Of a stretch of DNA of 64,000 nucleotides, positions 55,316 through 64,000 are shown one piece after another. The notes below the pieces were generated by a model that saw only the letters and a program-made list of their open reading frames with translations, ran no database searches and was not told where the DNA came from. Made by a program: the position numbers and the translations under genes. The stretch is taken from assembly GCF_020379485.1 (NCBI RefSeq), contig NC_063448.1, forward strand, positions 12,237,726-12,301,725, given 5' to 3'. Position 1 is the stretch's first letter, and every line of letters starts with the position of its first letter. The stretch is from Brassica napus (lineage: Eukaryota > Streptophyta > Magnoliopsida > Brassicales > Brassicaceae).

Positions 55316-58300
55316 TTAGGGAACTAGAGTGCATGTTATTTTTCTTTCCCAGACCTTTGATTTTGTAGTCCTCCAGCCTCCTGAATCTTGCTGTTGCGTT
55401 GGGGAGTATGCAAATCTCTCTATTGACTTAAACACATCACTCTTGTCCGCATCTGTATTGCTGACATCAGGAGATTTCTACAAAAACAAAAAGTAAGGTT
55501 GCTGTTTATTCCTACAATGAAATCGATCTAAAACTATATTTTGACACATCAAATAAGATGTTAGACTTTGGCTTGAAAGCATTAAACTCATCTTAGTTCA
55601 ATCTCAATTTGTTCCCAACTGAAACATCAGATTGATTCTCTTATATAAGAGTGAGGCGTGCAAGAATACCTCATGCTTTAACGCTGTTTCCTTGCTTGCA
55701 TCATCTTCTGTGACATCTACTTGATCAGCAAAGAACAAAATCTGCCAACACGTAAGGATCCTGATATAAGCAAAGTTCAAGACAATGGACCAAATCATTA
55801 TGAAGAAGAATCACTACTAAAGTCGGCTTACTTTGCTGAGAAACTGGACATTTGATGAATCAGTAGCCTTAACTTGCACTCCGAGACACCTATTTGGGAT
55901 ACTACAGAAAGGGCAAAAGATAGTATTGAAAACACATCCATCTCGCTGGCACCAAACTCCCTGACCTATTGCGCTTTCAGAACTTCTGCAGAGTCTCTGA
56001 TTAACTAATGCGCAATCTGTCATGACAACTGAAACACTTGTTGCCATTTCTTCAGGACCGGTTCCTAATGTTTCCTTCAGAAGAGACAGCAGGTACGTTT
56101 TGGACGACGAAGTCAACACGCATCTGGGATGTGAGTGGTTCTCAGGGTGACCTAAAGAACTTCTGCAGAGGGAACAAGATATCTTCATCACCCTCTGATT
56201 CACTTCTGGAAAAGCATATACATTGTCGTTTTGGGATCTTGATTCCGTACTCCCTAACCCAAATTCAATTCTTCTGGTGAAACTTGTGTGATCTGTGGGT
56301 CTGGTACTAGTACTAGGAGCATTGCTGTTTTCTTCTTCAAGGTCAATGACTGGAGAGCTTGTAAATTTTCTTCTCTTCAAAGCATGGGAATTTACACTCA
56401 TGTTCAAAGGTGACTCTGCTCCAAGAGGAGATTTTCTTAAATTTCCAGTAGATTTACGCTGCTTCAGGAATTCATCAGGAGACCTCGGAGATCTCAAACC
56501 TGTTGCTGGGCTAGAGCTCTCATTCTTCGAGCAAGAACATGGACTGGCTCCAGAAATGCCTTTGAACATACCAGAGATTTCCTTAACAAATGCTGTTTCT
56601 GGATCTTCATCACAATTGGTTACAGAAGACACCTCACAATACCTGCACATAGCAGTTTTTAAGTTTGCAGAAACATATATGTATAATATAAAAACTTGCA
56701 TTCTGCAGTATTTTAATAAAAAAATTCGCATGACATGCTAGTTCTTAAGTTGAAGCTAGCTACCTCTAACAATCATGCCACTTTAGGGCAATTATTCCTC
56801 ATTATACTTATATGGTGTGAATCTAATAAAATCTCGGCAAGTATTAAGCAAAACTTGTCAGATATATTTACCCAGGCTCAGGTTGGACCTCACACTCAAG
56901 GTCAATGACTTCTTCCTCTTTAACTTGAATGAATGTTTGAGAAGGTATGTCACCTACAGATGATAACTGAGAAATGGAGGTTCCATAGTTCACACCAGAA
57001 AGCCGCATGGATCTCGAGCCTCCGGCTATTTTTGGTTTCCAGTCTTCATTCATAAAATCATATTTTGGATTCGAACTTGTATTGTCCTCTACTTTCACCA
57101 CCTTCTTACCCTGCACAAAAATTCATGATCAATAAGGATTTTTTTTATGAGAAAACACCACAAACCAGAAAACATATTTGCTTTTAGAATGTACTTTTGG
57201 CTCTTCATGATTGCATTCCATCTGAATCTGATTTTCCTTCTTTATGCATTCCTTTCTTAGGTATTCCGAAGAAAAGTTTTGCTCAACAGTATGATCTTGG
57301 GACCCTAACATCTTACTGTCGACTCGTTCCTGCATGCAATTCTCGAACTTTAATGGTTATGTAATAAAGTTTCTCGGAAGGGACTGAGATGGTTTGAACC
57401 TTGGCACTGTTGAAAAAAGATCTTAACCCTTCCATAGATTCTTCAAAATTATCATACAGTTTGATAGACTGCCTTAGCCACTTTGAAATAGACGCTCTGT
57501 TCCGTTGTTCTCTGTATCGCTCATCTGGACACCAAAACAAAGAAAAGTTCTCATAGCTGAAACAGAACAAAATGTTTTAATAGTGTTGAGCAGTGACTAT
57601 ATGAAATCTTATAAGTACCTAAGAATATGATGGCCCCATAATCAAACCTATGCCGGATACACCGCCCTGTAAAGAAACATACCATGATGAATAGCCTGTT
57701 ACAGAGTTAAAATTAACTGGAAGTAAGTGACAGAAAGCAAGTTATCACATCAAACCTGCTGCTTGATTCAAAGCACGATAGGCTTGTTGGCAATACCAGT
57801 CACTCCCTCCAAGAAGGTTCTTAGATGATTTATACATATCATTATATTTTTTCTTTAGTCCGACTTGAAGATCATGCCTGTCAATAAAGCGACTCGTTAG
57901 AAAACAGTACTCTGAAGAAGATCAGAAACAAGGCTGACGATTTTAAAAGAGATAGAAATCTTACAAGTTTGGAAATGGAATGCCAACAATTATCTGTGTT
58001 TAATCATCAAGGTTAACAGGCCATTCATTAACCAAATTGACCAGTACAAATCCCATTTGTCCTAAAGCCGCAGCAAAGGGTTACTATGAATGACTAAACA
58101 AAATACCAAGACAATGCAGTTGAAAAGGATACAACCGCCCTGGCGTTGTCATCAGCAAAGTCAATTCCTTCTGAAACCTGTGAGAAACATGTAGACTAAC
58201 TCAAATCTCGAATCCATTTACACCTATATCTTAGGATCGTATTGCTCCCTTTAATTGTACACCAATTACAGAAACCAAGAAAAAAAAATGACAAACCTTT

Positions 58301-61300
58301 CCTCTACAAACTGCAAAAAATGCAGCTCCTTTCTTGGAATCATCCTGAAACTCAGTTTTAACCAGCCCTGCTTTCTTTAATCTTCTATTTCTTCCAATCA
58401 ATCTGTTCTTCCCGCGGATAGAATCATAATAACCCTTCAGAACAGAATCGAAGTCATCCTGGGCTCCTCCTCTCGGCTCTGCAACAAAGGACAAATTTAT
58501 TTGCGGTTTTTAACAATAAAACAAAATGCATCACTATATGATTTTTCTGGAACAGTTTCTACATGATCATAGAAGGTAAAAGTGACCCACCAACAAAGAG
58601 GTCTTTCTTCAAGCAGAGCCGAGACCATTGCCCAGTTTCACGCCAACGAGTGCAGAGTTTTTCCATCAACTTATAGCTTGGAAAGAATACAAGCGAGCCT
58701 CCTGGAACAATAGTGCAAACTTCTTCCAACGATTTCCCTAGCGCATCCTTCAAAGAAAAGTAGAGGATCGTGTCAATAGACGAAAACAATGCATCTCAGT
58801 ACAAATCAACAGATTTACACAGTACCTGGAATGAGTATGAATCAGCTGTTTTATAACTTCCATTTAGGGGATAATTACCAGGACCATTGGAGATTGCACC
58901 AGCCCACACCTGGAACGAAGAGGCGTTAAATCGTACATTCAGTTCTGGAAACCGTTGCTAAGTGGAGAGATTAGTCACAACCTGCAGATTAATATCAATC
59001 ACATGTGGAGCTTCTAAACAAGTGCCAAACTGCATCCCAAGTTCAGATGAGAAAGAATTCATCGGTGACAAAGTCCTACAATTCACAATAAAAAACAAAC
59101 TCAAAAACTTAATCACTACTGAAAGAGATGGCACAATGAAACGATGAAAATTTAGCAAACTCCTAGCCCTGGGGGTAAGGTGAAGACTAGAATGCTATGC
59201 ATAGATCTAAAGTAGAAACACATATGTTACCGCAACATAAAATGTGATCAAATTAAACTTAACAAAAAAAAAAGATAAGGATGATTCATTGTAAATTGAT
59301 GATGTCGTTTTTAACAAAGCCATATTCTTTGCAGAAATTAACAAGAAGTTCTCACTTGAAAAAAGAAAAAGGTGTACGTGAATTTGAAAAGGGTGACTAA
59401 ATATTTTGCAGAAGCAATAGTCAGGATAGTACTTACCCGGATGTTAAAATGATGGATAAAGAAAGATCAGCTAAGTCTTTGAAAACAACGGACGGATTCA
59501 TACACCATAAGCTGAAAGTATGCGTCCAGGTACCAGAAGAATCTCCTACATCCCAGCAGACCAAAAATGAACACCATTTGTTTCTACAGACGGGTAAAAA
59601 TTCAAAAAATTCCACTAAATAGATCTCTCGGAGAGTCACTTCTACCTCTTTTTGTAGAGCGTTGTAAACCCAGTTGGTAATCTAAGATGTGACTTCCATT
59701 TCTTGAAAAGAAGTATGTAAGTGAAGCGAACAACTCTGCATGAAAGTTGGGCAATAAGCTCTCCCATCCTTAAAATGATAATACAAAGAACAATGCCTAA
59801 TAAAGTTAGTAAGACGAAAAAACCTTCTAGTGTCAAAACAGAGATCCCACTTAAATGAAGCATATCTGATTCCATTTCTGCCTCCTTTGATGTTCTGATC
59901 GCCTTGAGCAGTGTAAGCACAATGTCACATTCAAGTATCGTATAAAGGCCTGTGAGCCAAGCCAGATAACAGCGAAGAACTGACTTACCTTTGTAAAGCA
60001 ATTCAATAAGATTGGGAAGCATTCCCGAGTAATATTAGATTCCTCGAGCTCTTTTAAAGCTTTATCTCCAGTCCAGCTGTTAAATGATAAACAACCAAAA
60101 GTTTTATGAAGAGTAATGCACTAATGCATATAAATATGCCCACTTCTAACAAATTACACTTGCAACAAAACAACTCTCATGGAAAATAAGAAACCAAGAA
60201 TATAGATACAGTTGGAACCTTTTCAAATTAAAAAGTAAAGAGATGATTGGAAGAAGACTTTCAACCTACCTAGAGAAATAGTGCTGAAAATCACGTTTTT
60301 CTAGAGAATCCTTTTTTCTTCCAATCCAGCTTATCAATCCCTATATCCATAGAACACTCAATATTAAAAAGTAGTCATTAATTGTACCTCTGAATATTAT
60401 CTTGCCGCTACTGAATTACCTCTACTACTTCACATAAAGGTTGATATATCATTGGCTGGGCCACGCTCATCTGTTCCAGTTCACTCTGCAATTCTGTATA
60501 ACATAAAGCCAACATTAGTAAAGTAAAAGTCAGTGAACAGAACCATGAATAATAGCAGAGATAGTTTGAGTTGTATATACTGAAAAGAGTCTCTTCGTCC
60601 AAGTTAATGCTTCCTGCTTCACGAGCAATGTCTTCCATATTGCTGTGTACAGAGAAAGTATTTAGTCCATGGACTTAACCACCAACATCAGAAACTTGTT
60701 GCCAACTAATGTTTCATATATAAGTGCAAATCCATTAAACCTACACAAAAGGTTATGAAGCTTACTGTGCTTCATCAAATATTATAATCGCTCCTTTCAG
60801 ATCTACTTCAACTCCTGCTCGAATGACAGGATTAACTATGTATGAATAAGGGCAAAAAACCAGTTCTGCATTCTCCGCCAATGACCAGGCAGCATAATAT
60901 GGACAGCCTACAAAAAAATATTATTTGAGATTAAGATATAGAAAAAAAAAAATAAACTGAAAAATGAAACCAAGTCTCACCTCTTACACTTTTCCCAACT
61001 TTGACAAGATCTTCAATATCGTGAATCTCATTATGACCTCTCTGTTGAAGCGAAGGGTGAGATGTGATTTTACTGACGTTCCTGGAAGTTAAGGAAAACG
61101 ATTACATAACTTAGCCAGCTAACAACAAAAGAGGAAAAAACAAAGAACTTAGATCAACAGCAAAAAAAAGAAACTCACTTAAACTCAGAACATTGTATGT
61201 TTGTCTTATCCTTTAGGAGCAACCGACTGTGCAAAGAATACATGTTAGCATACAGGCTACGCAGCAACTAAAAAAATGGTGCGATGATACGAATGTGGAT

Positions 61301-62356
61301 GAAGATTTACCATTCTTCATCTACATTCTCCTTCCCATGTACATGACGATTAGTACAGTAATGCTTTCTTGAAGCCTTACATAACGAAGATGGATCCATG
61401 AATGTAAAAAAAACAACAACTTCGATGAGTGTCAGAAAACACAAATCATCTTGATTAACCAAAGTAAAAAAAATTCCTAAAAGAGAGATCAAAATAAAAA
61501 ATTGACATACCAAGACAGCCATGGGAACTCTGTAACCAGTCTTCTTATACTCACGAATGACTTGAGTAATCTGAGAATGAGTTCGTCTACAAAACAAACA
61601 ATCAATTATTAATTAGCAAAACAAAGTTTTATACAGCAAACATTTAGTAATATGAAGCTGCTTACGAAGCATAGTATATTGTAGGAACTTTGGGTTTCTT
61701 CTTAGTTGCAGTCTCAGCTGGCTCCTTATTATTGCTAGCCAAAGGAGTATCTACTCACACATTAACCAGAAAAAAAAAAAAAAAAAAACCGGTTCATCTT
61801 CCCCAATCAATAAATGCAATTAGCAATAGATCAGAGCTTAACCGGAAAATTGTAAACAAATACCGGTTCATCTTCCCAATCAATAGATGCAATTAACAAT
61901 AAACCAGAGCTTAACCGGAAATTGTAAATCAATACCGGTTAATCTTCCCCAATCTAAAACCCTAACCAATACATGCGATCGATCAATAAACCACGAACCT
62001 GCGGGCTGAGTTTCGGGTATGAATCCACCTCCGTGATTCAACGGATCGGTCGCTGCCTCAGGCGCAGCTTTCGATGAATGCGTCAGGTTCCCTTTCAGAA
62101 GCCGCGATTTGTGGTTTTGCTGCCAAGCGAGCACCGAGCAGAGCAGGGAGAGAGATTTGCCAGTACCAGTGGGAGACTCGAGCAGCGCGTGGCAGTGGCC
62201 GTCTCTCTGGGCGCGATCGAGCGTGGATATGACGCGGCTCATGAAGGCGAGCTGGGTTCCGTAGGGCTGGTAAGGGAATTCGACTTGGAGGCCTCCGATT
62301 TGGTAGACGTTTTTAGGGGTTTGTTTCGATTCCGATTTGGCGGTTGTGGAAACCAT
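55316..62356 (-). CDS. FANCJB: FANCJ/BRIP1-like RAD3-family DNA helicase
   Basis: About 27 exons on the minus strand; the first are 62356-61999, 61750-61666, 61586-61511, 61375-61311, 61226-61179 and 61081-60981, all in phase. A Q-motif-like FPYQPYGTQLAFM (27-39) and Walker A ESPTGTGKS (60-68) open the protein. Cysteines between Walker A and B (HYCTN, QCSEF, GCPYY, FCPYSY) fit an Fe-S cluster. The DEAH box is IIIFDEAH (about 60770). Later motifs are WTHTFSLWCMNP, GTLSPMNSF, SLVFFPSYKLM, SEGIDFADDNARAV, GIPFPNL and QAAGRCIRHRFDYGAI. A long C-terminal part has a Cys-rich SCSLCRSSLGHPENH stretch. This is the XPD/FANCJ group, which unwinds DNA 5'-3' in crosslink and replication repair in the nucleus. 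It is syntenic with At1g20720. The C-terminal stop (55316) is the least certain point. Confidence 0.85.
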
Positions 62357-62443
62357 CTTTGGTCGTCGAGATCCTTCGGAGGGTCGGTGATGGGAAGAAG
62401 ATGAGAACTGAGGTTTGAGGATTAAGCGTTGGTGGTTTAAATG

Positions 62444-62490
62444 GGCGGGAAAATTTGACGACTATTTCGAGTTTCTCTTGTGTTTGGCGC
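62444..62490 (-). promoter_or_regulatory. Two E2F-type sites upstream of the helicase
   Basis: GGCGGGAAA (62444-62452, which is TTTCCCGCC on the minus strand) and TTTGGCGC (62483-62490) both match TTTSSCGC. They lie 88-134 bp before the ATG. E2F sites are common in promoters of S-phase replication and repair genes, which fits the predicted helicase. Confidence 0.5.
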
Positions 62491-62594
62491 TCGTTGGTTT
62501 TGATAGGGGAAGCTAAGATTTGAACACGACGTGCAGTTCAGGTCGTTTAAGAGAGAACGGTAATACTTTTGTAAGTGGGCTTATTTAATGTGCA

Positions 62595-62990
62595 AATCTC
62601 CAAAATAGCACCTTTATAAGTTTATATCACAAAAATAGCACTCCAAAACTAAAATGACCAAAATAGCACCTTTCTAAGTTTATCCTTTGAAATTTTTAAT
62701 TTTTTTATTTTTCAAAATTTGAAATCTTATCCCCAAAATCTCATTTCTCAACTCTAAACCCTAAACCTTAAACTCTAAACCCTAAACCCTAAACCCTAAA
62801 CCCTAAACTCTAAACCCTAAACCCTAAACTCTAAACCCTAAACCCTAAATCCTAAACCACACCCTTTAACTCTAAACCCTAAGTTTGTGACTTTTGATAA
62901 AACATTAAGTGCTATTTTTGTGACTTTTGACCTTGAGTGCTAGTTTGAGAACAAAAACTTGATTTAGTGTTATTTTTGTCTTTTTCTCTT
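62595..62990. repeat. Inverted-repeat element with telomere-like CCCTAAA core
   Basis: The left arm has repeated CAAAAATAGCAC strings and the right arm their inverse (GTGCTATTTTTGTGAC). The core at about 62752-62880 has some fourteen CCCTAAA or CTCTAAA units. The same arrangement occurs at 22764-23762. It abuts the helicase promoter. It is an interspersed repeat rather than a telomere. Confidence 0.6.
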
Positions 62991-63491
62991 ATTTAAACCC
63001 ATTTTCTTTTATGTTGTTATTCTTTTAAAAGCCCAATTATTTTTCGTACGTACAGTAAATACAAATTAACATTCTATAAAACTTAAATCTTGGCAGAGAT
63101 AATAGTTGTTCTTGCGTTTAAACATGATGCGGAACTCTCTAAAAACATTGGTTTTTATTTAAAAACTCTTACATGAAGAACACAAACTTTAAAATCTGAC
63201 TTAATCCCTGATTAAAACAGAAAAGAGGTATAACAATACCTTATTATAAAGTTTCTAACCTAATATTTGGGTCCCATCCACCTTTTCCTGTCCCATTTTT
63301 GCATCACCCAACTAAGCACCTTTTCACATAGCAATTTGATCGATTCAAAGCTCTCAAGTCTTGGGGGTCTGTTGCGATGAAGTTATAAGTGAATGAGAGT
63401 AGATTACACGGGTTACCAGAGATAGTTAATTCAACTGGAATTTTTTTTGCCAATACGGAGGTTCCTAGTTCGAATGATTGCTGAAACAAAA

Positions 63492-63636
63492 TGTTATTGG
63501 ATGAATTCCCCTTGAGGGGTTCATTATATTAGATAGGCTATATAAAGCCAAAGTTGTTACACATATCACGTTATACAGTTGAGATATTAACGAGATAGAT
63601 ACTAGAGAATGAGAAATATTCTCTTATATTCTTTCA
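63492..63636 (-). repeat. Short LTR (145 bp) of Copia element 3
   Basis: It starts TGTTATTGG, ends TTCTTTCA, and is bordered on the inner side by a polypurine tract (minus CTGCGGGAGGG, plus 63637-63647). CAAAA (63487-63491) precedes it as the likely target duplication; the partner lies outside the window. The element points to the minus strand. Confidence 0.7.
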
Positions 63637-63647
63637 CCCTCCCGCAG

Positions 63648-64000
63648 TCGAAGCATCGTATGGTAAGATGGTGAGACTGGAGCGGAACTGTTCAAAGAGT
63701 GTTGTCAGGAGTCCTTTTGTGAAGATGTACGCATATTGGAGTGATGTTGGGACGTGTAACACTTTCACTTCACCAATGGCCACCTTCTCGCGTACGAAAT
63801 GGATATCCAACTCCACGTGTTTTGTCCTTTGATGTTTGACGGGGTTAGAAGAGAGGTATACTAATCCAATGTTGTCGCAGTAGATGAGAGAGGCTTTGGT
63901 GATCTTGTAGTGGAGTTAAAGCATTAGGTTGCGTATCCAGCAGAGTTCTGCAACCGTGTTGGCAACACCTCTGTATTCAGCTTCAGAGCTCGATCTTGAA
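63648..64000 (-). pseudogene. Copia element 3 pol C-terminus (RNase H), partial
   Basis: The minus strand from the window edge reads SRSSSEAEYRGVANTVAELC, then IYCDNIGLVYLSSNPV, RTKHVELDIHFVREKV and AYIFTKGL. This is the copia RNase H pattern (SSTEAEY, DN, HVDLDYHFVRE, DIFTK). An in-frame stop lies near 63916, after NLML. The rest of the element is beyond 64000. Confidence 0.85.

Noticed and set aside
62752..62880. Chromosome end or telomere fusion
   Set aside because: The CCCTAAA units are degenerate and lie inside an interspersed inverted-repeat element that occurs twice in the window.

Overview
This is plant nuclear DNA, almost certainly from the Brassicaceae (Brassica/Raphanus type). Four host genes have plant introns and lie in the order known from Arabidopsis chromosome 1 (At1g20670 to At1g20720): a bromodomain gene (minus strand, 27691-31119), an HMGB gene (plus, 50879-52119), a WOX13-clade homeobox gene (plus, 53482-54572) and a FANCJ/RAD3-type helicase (minus, 55316-62356). 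All four look intact at the level of splice sites and reading frame. The assignments come from recalled protein families, not from a search.

Most of the rest is transposable elements, many with ends fixed to the base by target-site duplications (TSDs). 0.8-6.5 kb is a decayed Copia element whose leader holds palindromic tandem repeats, two mitosis-type (MSA) promoter motifs, a TATA box and a 55-residue two-membrane-segment ORF. 6.95-18.0 kb is a Helitron interrupted by an LTR-like block, which is itself interrupted by a non-autonomous Athila element (7606-14171) and a hAT element (14273-14992). 18.0-21.0 kb is a second Helitron interrupted by a head-to-tail Helitron dimer. 22.7-27.3 kb is a pile of hAT and PIF/Harbinger-type MITEs followed by a Helitron-like region with RPA-like and DUF4228-like gene fragments.

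Between the bromodomain and HMGB genes lie a hAT element carrying a minisatellite of E2F-type sites (31637-32795), a three-LTR Cassandra TRIM with 5S rRNA-like LTRs (33507-34741), a Harbinger-type MITE (35010-35851), a second Copia element with an intact gag ORF (36303-42448), and a nearly intact full-length L1-type LINE (44562-50363). The right edge cuts a third Copia element with unusually short LTRs.

The host genes are nuclear chromatin, developmental or DNA-repair genes. There is no operon-like logic among them; what they share is ancestral linkage. The least ordinary signals are the MSA-plus-microprotein unit inside Copia 1, the E2F minisatellite inside a hAT element, the leader intron of Copia 2 that would join an upstream ORF in frame to gag, and the multi-level Helitron/LTR nest. 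Unassigned stretches (20984-22117, 32804-33501, 35855-36297, 42454-44548, 52120-53481, 54573-55315, 62991-63486) are AT-rich and hold little that I can name.
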